The notes below the pieces were generated by a model that made no database searches, was not told where the DNA came from, and worked only from the letters and a program-made list of their open reading frames with translations. From Acidobacteriota bacterium (GTDB taxonomy: Bacteria; Acidobacteriota; Terriglobia; Terriglobales; Acidobacteriaceae), in the NCBI GenBank assembly GCA_021792135.1, contig JAJYVF010000012.1, positions 62,001 to 126,000 on the forward strand: a stretch of 64,000 nucleotides of DNA, given 5' to 3'. A program made the position numbers and the translations under genes. This document shows, one piece after another, positions 54,988 to 64,000 of this stretch. The first letter of the stretch is position 1. Each line of letters opens with the position of its first letter.

Positions 54988-55916
54988 ATGCCGAGGCCAA
55001 TGATCAACCCGAAACCGGCCGGGAACTGGAAAACCAGCACCTGTTTCCGGAGAACAATGGCTGGACGCCCGTAGAAACGGCGCCGCTGGAACCCGTCCGC
55101 TTACCTGCGCGCGCAACCGGGCACATCCCCAACCTCGGTCACGCGCTGGTCTTCTTCCTGCTGCTGGTTCCTTCGTTCATCGGCGGCTACCTCCTCAGTT
55201 TTCTCCTGCTTCTGGCCATTCTGCATCCGCACAACCCGCACCTGCTTGTGGAGCGCATGGGGCGGGAATTCCGCTATGCCATCACCCTGCAGGCCGTCGT
55301 TTACGGAGTGCAGTGGGTGCTGGCCGGGATCGTCTTCTGGCTCTGGTGGGGCAGGTCGCTGGCGCAGGGTGTCCACTGGCGCAGCGAGGAGGCGCGGCAC
55401 TGGTTTTTCCGTCTGGCGGTGCTGGGCCTGGCCACCGGGCTGGCCATGACGCTCATCGGCAATTTCGTCCCCATGCCGAAGACCCCGCCCATCCTCCAGG
55501 ACCTGACCAAATCGCAGCTGGGCGCATGGCTGATGATGATCTTCGGTATCACCCTCGCGCCTCTGACCGAGGAACTCGCCTTCCGCGGCTTCCTGCTCAT
55601 GAGCCTCGTAAATTTCTTTCGCTGGCTGCAGCGTCGGGGAGCGATCGATGAGGCGGCGGTGCGTAGCGTGGGAATTCCGATCTCCATCGCCGTCACCTCC
55701 CTCGCCTTTGCCATGGTTCATTCCGGCCAGGTTTCGCACTCCTGGGGACCGCTGCTGCTGATCGGCATGGTCAGCGTGGTCCTGTGCATCGTGCGCCTTG
55801 CCATGGACTCGGTGGCCGCGGGAGTGGTGGTGCATGCCGCCTACAATTTCACGCTCTTTGCCGCGCTGCTGGTCCAGACCGACGGCTTCCGGCATCTTCA
55901 GAAGCTCAACGGGTGA
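54984..55916 (+). CDS. CPBP-family intramembrane metalloprotease
   Basis: 310 aa, about eight hydrophobic segments. The CPBP/Abi motifs are present: [10 protein letters not shown] (EExxxR), FAMVHSG and VVVHAAYN (His ligands). Related to CAAX prenyl endopeptidases, but in bacteria they also process peptides or give self-immunity. Coupled to uvrA by a 4-base overlap. Substrate unknown. Confidence 0.92.
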
Positions 55917-55990
55917 AGGCCAGGCACCACGGAACAGGCAGGAGGCAAGAAGGGAATACAGGCCGCGGACCACAGCCACGGAGGGGAGAG

Positions 55991-56467
55991 ATGTCGACTC
56001 GGGTGTTGCGTCTTGAGGGGCTTCCGGCGGGCCGCGATGCGGGCCTGCTCGCGCTGCGGGTGATCGTGCCAGGCTCGCTGTTCCTGAAACACGGTCTGGA
56101 GAAGCTGTTCACTTTTGGGGCGATGTCGGCGCACTTCCCTGATCCGCTGCACATTGGCGCAGTGCCCACCCTCATCTTCGCGATGGTGGCCGACGGCATT
56201 TGCATGCCGCTGCTGATTCTCGGACTGGCCACGCGCTGGGCCGCGGCCTGGGAGTTCGTGAATCTGCTGGCGGCGTGGTCCTTCGCGCATCACTTCCAGT
56301 TCTTCGGGCGCGGCGCCGATCACGGCGAGCTGATTGTCGTGTATCTGGGCACGATGCTGGCGCTGTTTCTCGCGGGCCCGGGGAAATACAGCGTGGATGG
56401 CTGGATGGAGCGCCGGGACCGGGTGAGCACGGAGGAGCCGGCGGCTCGTTCTGCTATGCTCAGGTGA
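55991..56467 (+). CDS. DoxX-like membrane protein
   Basis: 158 aa, four helices with LALRVIVPGSLFLKHGLEKLFTFGAM and a Met/Leu-rich second region, the DoxX pattern. GAGGGGAGAG immediately precedes the ATG. Distinct from the DoxX protein at 42642 (low identity by eye). Probably in the same transcript as uvrA-CPBP and the following MFS gene (2 nt gap). Confidence 0.87.
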   Translation: MSTRVLRLEGLPAGRDAGLLALRVIVPGSLFLKHGLEKLFTFGAMSAHFPDPLHIGAVPTLIFAMVADGICMPLLILGLATRWAAAWEFVNLLAAWSFAHHFQFFGRGADHGELIVVYLGTMLALFLAGPGKYSVDGWMERRDRVSTEEPAARSAMLR

Positions 56468-56469
56468 CG

Positions 56470-57723
56470 ATGGCTGCCAGGGCCGGCATCTCGCCTCGCA
56501 TGACGGCGGCTCGCACCGCGGGGATCGCGCTCTTTCTGCTGACCAGCCTGAACCTGTTCAACTTTATCGACCGCTATGTGCTGCCTGGCGTGCAGCCTCT
56601 CATCCAGCGGGACTTCCGCATCAACGACGCGCAGGCGGGGCTGCTGACCTCGGCGTTCTTCTTCACCTACATGGTGGTGGCTCCACTCACCGGATGGCTC
56701 GGTGACCGGCTGCCGCGCAAGCCGCTGATTATCATCGGGGCGCTGATCTGGAGCGCCGCCACGCTGCTCACCGCGCTGGTGCGCAGCTACGAAACACTGC
56801 TCGTCCGTCACGCCGCCGTCGGCATCGGCGAGGCGACCTTCAGCATCTTCGCCCCGGCGCTGCTGGCGGACTTTTACCCGGAAGAAGACCGCAACCGCGT
56901 TCTCACCATCTTCTATCTTTCCATCCCGGTCGGCGGCGCTCTCGGCTACCTGCTGGGTGGCGGACTGGGCCAGCGCTATGGATGGCGCATGCCCTTCTAC
57001 GTGGCCGCATTGCCCGGAGTGCTGATCGCCCTGGGATTCTGGCTCTTCGTGCGTGAGCCGCAGCGAGGCAGCGCCGACACCGTCCAGGCGACCGCCGACC
57101 GGGCCAGCTTCCGGGGGCTGTTCCGCAATCCGGCTTACTGGACGGCCACCCTGGGCATGGCCATGTGGACCTTTGCCGTCGGCGGCATCTCCACCTGGCT
57201 GCCGACCTTCTTCCGCCGCTTCGCCGGTTACTCCGTCGCGGGGGCCGGACTCACCGCGGGCGAGATCACCGCCGTGGATGGGTTGCTGGCCACCATCGCC
57301 GGCGGCTGGCTGGCGCAGATCTGGCTCCGGCGCAACCATCGCGCCCTGTATCTGATCTCGGCCTGGAGCGCGCTGCTGGCCATCCCCTTTGCCCTCGCCG
57401 TCTTCTTCGGCCCCGCTCGCTGGTTGCTGCCGGGGGCCTACCTGGCGGAGTTCTGCATCTTTCTCAACACCGGGCCGCTGAACGCGGCAATCGTAAATTC
57501 CGTGGCAGCCCCCATCCGCTCGACGGCAATCTCCCTCAACCTGCTGGTCATTCACCTGCTGGGCGATTTCCCTTCGCCGCACCTCATCGGATGGATCTCC
57601 GACCGGCATAATCTCCGTGTCGGCCTCGGGGCAACGCTGGTCTCGCTCGCGGTCTCCGGCGTAATCCTTCTCGGAGGCGCCCGCTTTGCGCCGGCGCTGG
57701 CGGATCGGGACGCGCAGGGCTGA
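56470..57723 (+). CDS. MFS transporter (Spinster-like)
   Basis: 417 aa, 12 helices. LNLFNFIDRYVLPGVQPLIQRDFRI and the loop GWLGDRLPRKPLIIIGALIWS match the Spinster-type MFS signature, with a second loop motif in the C-terminal half. Such members move sphingolipid-like or other amphiphiles in eukaryotes; bacterial substrates are unknown. ATG at 56470 chosen; an ATG at 56500 is also in frame. Confidence 0.9.
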   Translation: MAARAGISPRMTAARTAGIALFLLTSLNLFNFIDRYVLPGVQPLIQRDFRINDAQAGLLTSAFFFTYMVVAPLTGWLGDRLPRKPLIIIGALIWSAATLLTALVRSYETLLVRHAAVGIGEATFSIFAPALLADFYPEEDRNRVLTIFYLSIPVGGALGYLLGGGLGQRYGWRMPFYVAALPGVLIALGFWLFVREPQRGSADTVQATADRASFRGLFRNPAYWTATLGMAMWTFAVGGISTWLPTFFRRFAGYSVAGAGLTAGEITAVDGLLATIAGGWLAQIWLRRNHRALYLISAWSALLAIPFALAVFFGPARWLLPGAYLAEFCIFLNTGPLNAAIVNSVAAPIRSTAISLNLLVIHLLGDFPSPHLIGWISDRHNLRVGLGATLVSLAVSGVILLGGARFAPALADRDAQG

Positions 57724-57726
57724 CCG

Positions 57727-58920
57727 ATGCATGGGCTGGCCGCGGCATCGGTGATTCTGAGCTGGGCGCTTGCCGCCTTCTGGAGCTGGTGCGGCCTGAT
57801 GGCGGCTCGCCACCTGCCTTCCCTGCCGAATCTGCTGGAATCGACGCCGCAGAAGGCCGCCGGTGACCCGGAAAGGCTCCCGGAAGTGACCGTGGTGGTC
57901 CCCGCGCGGAATGAAGCTCCGGCGGTTGAGGATTGCCTGCGATCGCTGCTGGCGCAGACCGTTCCCGTGGCGATCGTGGCGGTCGACGATCGTTCCACCG
58001 ACGAGACCAGCACGATCCTCGATCGCATCGCCCGCGAGGCGCAGGCCAGGGGAAAGCTGCTGACCGCGCAGCATGTCGAGGCGCTGCCCGAGGGCTGGCT
58101 GGGCAAGCCGCATGCGATGGCGCTGGGCGCGCGGCAGGCGGCCACTCCCTGGCTGCTGTTTACGGATGCGGATGTGATCTTCGGGCCGGAGGTGCTGGAG
58201 CGTGCGCTGCGCTACGCGCGGGAGTCCGCCGTCGATCATCTTGTGCTGATGCCCACCCTGATCCTGCGCACTCCGGGCGAGAGCATGATGACCGGCTTTC
58301 TGCAGTGCGTCTCGCTGCTGTGGTGGCGCCCGTGGCGGGTATCGGATCCCGGGAGCAGGGAATCCATCGGCATCGGTGCCTTCAATCTGATGCGCAGCGG
58401 CGTCTACCGCGCGGTGGGGGGATTCGAGGGGCTGCGGATGGAGGTGCTCGACGATGTGCGCATCGGCGTGGAGGTGAAGCGGGGCGGATTCCGGCAGGCG
58501 GTTGCTTTCGGGCCAGGCCTGATCCGGCTCCACTGGGCCTCTGGCGCGCTGGGCATGGCAAGGAACATGACCAAGAATTTCTTTGCGGGCTTTGCCTTTC
58601 GGCCTCTGCTGCTGATCTGCGGCTGGCTGGGGCTGGCGCTGCTGTGCTTCGCCCCCCTTGCGGGCCTCTTCGCGGGCTGGCCTGTGCGCGTGGCCAGCCT
58701 GGTTTCGCTGGCCATGATCGCTCTCCACTACCGCTGCGCGGGAGAGCGGTTCGGCGGTCCGGGCGCTGCGTGGGCGTTCTCCATGCCGGTGGCCGCGGCC
58801 CTGGTGTTATGGGCCATGCTGCGCTCGATGGTGGTGACCCTGGCCCGGGGTGGCGTGGTGTGGCGGGGAACGTTCTATCCTCTGAGTGAGCTGCGCCGGA
58901 ATGCGGGGCCGGTCCGCTGA
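57727..58920 (+). CDS. Membrane family-2 glycosyltransferase
   Basis: 397 aa. An N-terminal helix, then a GT-A domain with [30 protein letters not shown] and the DxD equivalent LFTDADV; the catalytic region includes [16 protein letters not shown]. Three C-terminal helices anchor it. Similar in outline to CrtQ/HpnB-type transferases that glycosylate carotenoid or hopanoid lipids. It is 3 nt after the MFS gene and 40 nt before ispG, so an isoprenoid lipid acceptor is plausible but unproven. Confidence 0.9.
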   Translation: MHGLAAASVILSWALAAFWSWCGLMAARHLPSLPNLLESTPQKAAGDPERLPEVTVVVPARNEAPAVEDCLRSLLAQTVPVAIVAVDDRSTDETSTILDRIAREAQARGKLLTAQHVEALPEGWLGKPHAMALGARQAATPWLLFTDADVIFGPEVLERALRYARESAVDHLVLMPTLILRTPGESMMTGFLQCVSLLWWRPWRVSDPGSRESIGIGAFNLMRSGVYRAVGGFEGLRMEVLDDVRIGVEVKRGGFRQAVAFGPGLIRLHWASGALGMARNMTKNFFAGFAFRPLLLICGWLGLALLCFAPLAGLFAGWPVRVASLVSLAMIALHYRCAGERFGGPGAAWAFSMPVAAALVLWAMLRSMVVTLARGGVVWRGTFYPLSELRRNAGPVR

Positions 58921-58960
58921 TCCCCCTTTGCCTTCCGGTAAACTGGAGGCGAGGGTTTCT

Positions 58961-60204
<1,244 letters not shown>

Positions 60205-60208
<4 letters not shown>

Positions 60209-61239
60209 GGCAAAGTCATCCCCAGGCCCACAAGGTTCGCCGCGGCGATGATGATTAGCATTCCCGCCCACAGCAGGCGAACCGGCCGCCCGCGCGCCGA
60301 CTTCCACTCGCCCAGCGACAGCCCGACCAGGCCGCCGAAGAGCACATACAGGCTCATGTGCAGCATCCAGTTCACGAAGAACAGCCGTGCCGGGATGTTG
60401 GCCGCGCCCCACGCGTAGAAGAAGAACTGGAAATACCACATGATGCCACCCGAGGCCGCCATGGCGGTGTTCAGCAGCACGCGCGAGGCAGGCTGCGCCA
60501 GATCGGCCCGCAGGGAAAGATCCCTCCTGAAGCCGAGCCGCGAGAAGCAGTAGATGAAGTTGACGATTCCGCCGCCGCCCATGATGATCACGTAGCTGGG
60601 CAGCGCCGCGTACAGCGGCTTCACTCCCTCGCTCAGGGCGGCCGCCGCCATGGGCCTCGCCGCATCGATGGCAAACGACATGCCCGACGAGAAGATGCCG
60701 CACAGAATGGCCAGCAGCAGTCCCTTGCGGAGGCTGAACTCCTCGGTTCTCACGCCCATCTGCTGCTCTTTCTGGTGTCCGGCCCAGGAGACGATCGCAA
60801 TCCCCGCCAGCGCCACCAGAATCCCGGCAATCGTAAAGAGCCCGCCGCGGCTGGTGAATAAATAAGCCAGCTGCCCGTGAAGGATGGGCGGGATCAGTGT
60901 GCCGACGACCAGCGTGACGCCGATCGCAACCCCAATGCCCAGCGACATGCCCAGGTACCGCATGGTCAGGCCGTAGCTCACGTTGCCCACCCCCCACATG
61001 CAGCCGAAGAGGAAGGTGCGCGCCAGAACGCCCGAATCGATGCCGGCGTAGAAGGCTCCGAACTGCGGCAGCAGAATGAGCGAGACCGCAGAGGGCAGAA
61101 TGACCCAGGAGAAAATTCCGGCGACCGCCCAGGTGGTTTCCCATGTCCACTTTCTTACCTTCTCAATCGGCGCATAGAACGAGGCGGCGCACGCCGCACC
61201 CGCCATATGCCAGCCGATCCCGGCCACAATCGAAGCCAT
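60205..61239 (-). CDS. rhaT: L-rhamnose/proton symporter RhaT
   Basis: 344 aa, ten helices. [23 protein letters not shown] and the [29 protein letters not shown] segment are signatures of the RhaT family. Imports rhamnose released outside the cell. Last gene of the leftward operon with GH105 and GH106 enzymes. Confidence 0.92.
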
Positions 61240-61323
61240 GAGGAGTCCCTTTGCCTTCAGAAATTGTCAGAACTGCTCGAACTACCCAGGACGGCTGGAT
61301 CGCTCATCGGCCGCCGGTTTCTC

Positions 61324-62622
61324 TCAGTGTCCCTGCGCGCTTAGCTGTTCCACCTGAGCACCCGCCAGGAGGAACGCGCCGACTCCGTAGTTGAAGCTCG
61401 AGGAGGGCAGATAATGGGCCGGTCCCGCCCCGGTCTGCTGGATATTTCCCAGCCGTCCATCGGCGTAAATCTGTTCCACCAGGCCGCGCCATGCGCGGGC
61501 GATGACCGGCATATAGGTCTTGCGGTTCAGAACGCCCTGGTTAACGCCCCACGCCAGCGCAAAGGTCATCAGCGCGGAGCCTGACGTCTCCGGCTGCCGA
61601 TAATCTTCAGCATCGAGCAGGCTCGAATGCCACAGGCCGCTCCGGCGATCCTGGAGCGGCCGGATGGCCGCTGCCATCTCGCGCAGCTGCTCCTCAAAGC
61701 GCGCCCGGTCCGGATAGACCCTGGGCATGTACTCAAGAGTGCGCGCAATCCCGGCCATCACCCAGCCGTTGCCCCGCGACCAGAAGATCGGGTTGCCGTG
61801 TTCGTCGTTCTTATGCAGCCACGTCACATCGCGAAAGTAGAGATGATGCTGCGGATCGTAGAGCAGATGGGAAGTCTCCCACCAGTGCCTGTCCAGATAG
61901 TCGAGATATTTCGTCTCGTGGGTGGCCGCGAACATCCGCGACCAGACCGGCGGAGCCATGAAGAGCGCGTCGCACCACCACCAGGGAATATGCGCCTGCC
62001 CCTCGGGGATCGGCGCCTCCGCCCCCGCCAGAAGGCTGTCCAGCGCCGCCTGCGTGGGTGCAATCTTCTTCGGCGCCAGGTTCAGCAGGTACAGCTCCAG
62101 GTAGGTCTGCCCAACGCTCTGATCGTCGGCGTTGGGATGCTCGGACCGGAGCTGCCAGTCGAACTTGCTGGCCATCGTCTCCATCGCTTCGCGGTAGCGG
62201 ACATCTTCGAGCGCCGGCGAGGCCGCCATGAAGCCGGCGTAGAGGGTGCTCCAGGTCCAGGTGCGGTCGAAGAACGGCCGCGCTGCGGTTAGCTCCCAGC
62301 CGGCCACCTTGTGCATCGCGGCCTGCACCTCGGCGCGCTTCAGCGCCCCCGAGAGCCTTGCTTTGGGGCCAGGATGGGCGGGTGCATCACCTTCGTGATC
62401 GGCGATGTCGCGGTCGATTCCCTGCTGCTCATCCGGGGTGATCTGCGAAGCCTTCGCCTGCGGCATCGCCGCGTGCAGCTTCGCCGCCGGAAGCGCAAGC
62501 GCTACCAGGCAGAAAAAGGCCACCAGGCGGCGAATCGGATTCTGTCGGTAAAAATGCATGCGGGACGCGATGTACGGCTGCGCACACCATACTGGAGCGG
62601 ATTCGGAAAGGTCAACTGGCAT
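61324..62622 (-). CDS. GH105 unsaturated rhamnogalacturonyl hydrolase
   Basis: 432 aa, exported (hydrophobic segment RLVAFFCLVALALPAA about 31-46). AAGGA lies before the ATG at 62622; an ATG at 62559 would start closer to the signal and may be the true one. The (alpha/alpha)6-barrel of YteR/RhiN is seen in WWWCDALFMAPPVWSRM (with catalytic Asp) and FWSRGNGWVMAGIARTLE. Removes the unsaturated galacturonic acid from rhamnogalacturonan fragments. 41 nt after the GH106 gene. Confidence 0.92.
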   Translation of the reverse strand: MPVDLSESAPVWCAQPYIASRMHFYRQNPIRRLVAFFCLVALALPAAKLHAAMPQAKASQITPDEQQGIDRDIADHEGDAPAHPGPKARLSGALKRAEVQAAMHKVAGWELTAARPFFDRTWTWSTLYAGFMAASPALEDVRYREAMETMASKFDWQLRSEHPNADDQSVGQTYLELYLLNLAPKKIAPTQAALDSLLAGAEAPIPEGQAHIPWWWCDALFMAPPVWSRMFAATHETKYLDYLDRHWWETSHLLYDPQHHLYFRDVTWLHKNDEHGNPIFWSRGNGWVMAGIARTLEYMPRVYPDRARFEEQLREMAAAIRPLQDRRSGLWHSSLLDAEDYRQPETSGSALMTFALAWGVNQGVLNRKTYMPVIARAWRGLVEQIYADGRLGNIQQTGAGPAHYLPSSSFNYGVGAFLLAGAQVEQLSAQGH

Positions 62623-62662
62623 TTTGTTTTCCTTTTGAAAACAGAATAGGCCGATGAGTTTG

Positions 62663-64000
62663 TCAGGGCGTGCCCTCCGCTGTCTCCTGTCTCCTCTCCT
62701 GCTGCGAGACCAGGCGCAGCGGGCCGAGGATCCCCGACGGCAGCGGCTCCAGATGGTCCGTGTCCTGCGGTGCGAAGCGCCGCCCGTAGCGCAGCCACAG
62801 CAGCCGATAATCGGGCCTCCCCTCGCCGGCCAGTTCATTAATTGCGGTGTTCGCCACAACGATCTTCAGTTCGTTGGCGCCCGGATGCAGGAAGCGCGCG
62901 ATATCGAGAGCGAAGGGCGGGTGCCACACCGAACCCGCGAGCGTGCCGTTCACATAGACCAGCGCGGCATCGCGCAGCGGCGCATCCAGCCAGGTTCTCA
63001 TGCCGTTTTCGTGCAGCCCCGATCGCCGGACCGGTGTGCCCACGCCGAAGTCCAGCAGCACCGAACCTGCATGGGCCACCTCCGCCGGGATTTCCACGCT
63101 GCGCCGATAGGTCGCGGTACCCGAGTAGTACCGCCCCGGCGCCGCGTCGGCCCAGGAGTGCAGCGCCGGCATCGTCTCGGTGTAGCCGGTCTTGTCCAGC
63201 GTGACTTCCCAGTCGCGGCTCAGATCGATGGCCGCGAAATTTGCCGCCGCGCCCGATGCTTCGGCCGGAGCGTGATCCGAAAACACGACGACGCGCGATT
63301 CATAGGGAGCGAGCGTCATCCGCAGCGAGGATCCGCGGCCCGCGCCCGACACTTTCCCGCTGAAGGCGTCCCACCAGGCTGCCTCCGGCCTGCTGGTGCG
63401 GAAGGCCGCGGTAAAGCTGTGCGGCCGATTATCCGTGTTCGCCAGGAAATAGATGTCCGCGTCGGCAAGCTTCCGGTGGATGAAACCGACCTCCGGAGCG
63501 GCCGGGCTGAGCGACACATCCGGCTTCAGGAATCTGCCGATCGCCGCGCCCAGATCGGCAGTCTGCTCGACCAGCACCGCATCCTTCGAGCCCGGCGCAA
63601 ACAACTCGCGCGAAATCGCCTGCACCGCCGCCGTGTCCCGCTGCGACTCCAGGAATCCAGGCGCCCGCGAGGGCTCGCGCTCCGTGGCCAGCACGATGCC
63701 GCCGCCGCGCGCATACTGCTCGATGCGCCGATAGGTCCTGAGCGGTAACCGCTCGATGTTGGGAATCACCAGCACTGGATAATGAACGCCGACCCGGTCG
63801 ATGGCCTCCGAATCGATGAAGTCGTAGTTATACCCGGCATCGAGGATGGCCGGCACCAGCTCGGGCCCAAGCATGCCGGGCATCCGACTGGTCACGCTGG
63901 CGTGCCCCGGCCGGAACTGCGCCTGCGCATCTTCCTCCGGCAGCAGCACCGCGATGTCGTTTGCCGGCCTGCCCTGGCGGAGGATCCAGCTCATGCGGGT
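62663..64000 (-). CDS. GH106-type alpha-L-rhamnosidase, C-terminal part (5' end outside window)
   Basis: About 445 codons to the window edge; the frame is open at the edge, so the N-terminal catalytic part is missing. The visible portion has an Asn/Asp-rich domain (EEDAQAQFRPGHASVTSRMPG) and a C-terminal jelly-roll ending GPLRLV, as in GH106 enzymes that cleave terminal rhamnose from pectin. Together with GH105 and RhaT it forms a rhamnogalacturonan utilisation operon. The family call relies on the C-terminal two thirds only. Confidence 0.85.
   Translation of the reverse strand, partial: TRMSWILRQGRPANDIAVLLPEEDAQAQFRPGHASVTSRMPGMLGPELVPAILDAGYNYDFIDSEAIDRVGVHYPVLVIPNIERLPLRTYRRIEQYARGGGIVLATEREPSRAPGFLESQRDTAAVQAISRELFAPGSKDAVLVEQTADLGAAIGRFLKPDVSLSPAAPEVGFIHRKLADADIYFLANTDNRPHSFTAAFRTSRPEAAWWDAFSGKVSGAGRGSSLRMTLAPYESRVVVFSDHAPAEASGAAANFAAIDLSRDWEVTLDKTGYTETMPALHSWADAAPGRYYSGTATYRRSVEIPAEVAHAGSVLLDFGVGTPVRRSGLHENGMRTWLDAPLRDAALVYVNGTLAGSVWHPPFALDIARFLHPGANELKIVVANTAINELAGEGRPDYRLLWLRYGRRFAPQDTDHLEPLPSGILGPLRLVSQQERRQETAEGTP

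Overview
The window is GC-rich and gene-dense. It reads like a chromosome segment from an Acidobacteriota bacterium, most likely the Terriglobia/Acidobacteriaceae group. This placement is inferred from gene content and style: a futalosine-pathway mqnA, many secreted or outer-membrane proteins with no close functional name, a rhamnogalacturonan/rhamnose degradation cluster, and a bc complex beside a porin-like cytochrome. No rRNA or other marker fixes the lineage. I saw no tRNA, rRNA, CRISPR array, insertion sequence or prophage.

Layout. 1-3169 (minus) is an electron-transport operon: a Cyc2-like outer-membrane porin-cytochrome, a Rieske protein and cytochrome b, which runs off the left edge. 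A 0.9 kb non-coding stretch upstream (3170-4069) carries a perfect CRP/FNR-type palindrome. 4070-5985 (minus) holds a secreted protein of unknown function and a YceI-family protein. 6448-12903 (plus) is the most unusual part: a tightly coupled run of isoprenyl diphosphate synthase, FtsX-type ABC permease, LolD-type ATPase, a CcoN-like protein without the copper ligands, a small membrane protein, and a fusion of an MFS-like membrane domain with CcoO-like and class I cytochrome c domains. A Pho-box-like sequence precedes it. 13657-15844 is an OmpR-type two-component system.

15965-30824 is mostly housekeeping: plsY-gpsA (phospholipid precursors), an HD-GYP protein, ftsY, ribD-ribE (riboflavin), thrC, a TlpA-like protein, a cupin, a VTT/DedA protein, mqnA, dprA and topA. 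30876-39791 carries a hemerythrin, a large coiled-coil porin with phased upstream repeats, a secreted PIG-L/LmbE protein, an APC permease, mobA and an orphan mlaF-like ATPase. 39879-43052 has nadE, a DsbA-like protein and a DoxX protein. 43053-48714 is accessory: a solitary 75-aa gene with its own promoter and terminator, a block of degenerate repeats, secreted proteins, and a coupled TPR/nucleotidyltransferase pair. 48845-51635 has a multicopper oxidase and a luciferase-like monooxygenase. 52081-60208 is a uvrA-CPBP-doxX-MFS-glycosyltransferase-ispG run. 60205-64000 (minus) is an operon for rhamnosidase (GH106, cut by the right edge), unsaturated rhamnogalacturonyl hydrolase (GH105) and a RhaT symporter.

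The best candidate for something undescribed is 6448-12903. There a degenerate heme-copper-oxidase core and an MFS-cytochrome fusion are co-encoded with an ABC exporter and an isoprenoid synthase. This suggests a membrane redox or export complex rather than a conventional cbb3 oxidase. The Cyc2-like/bc operon is the second.
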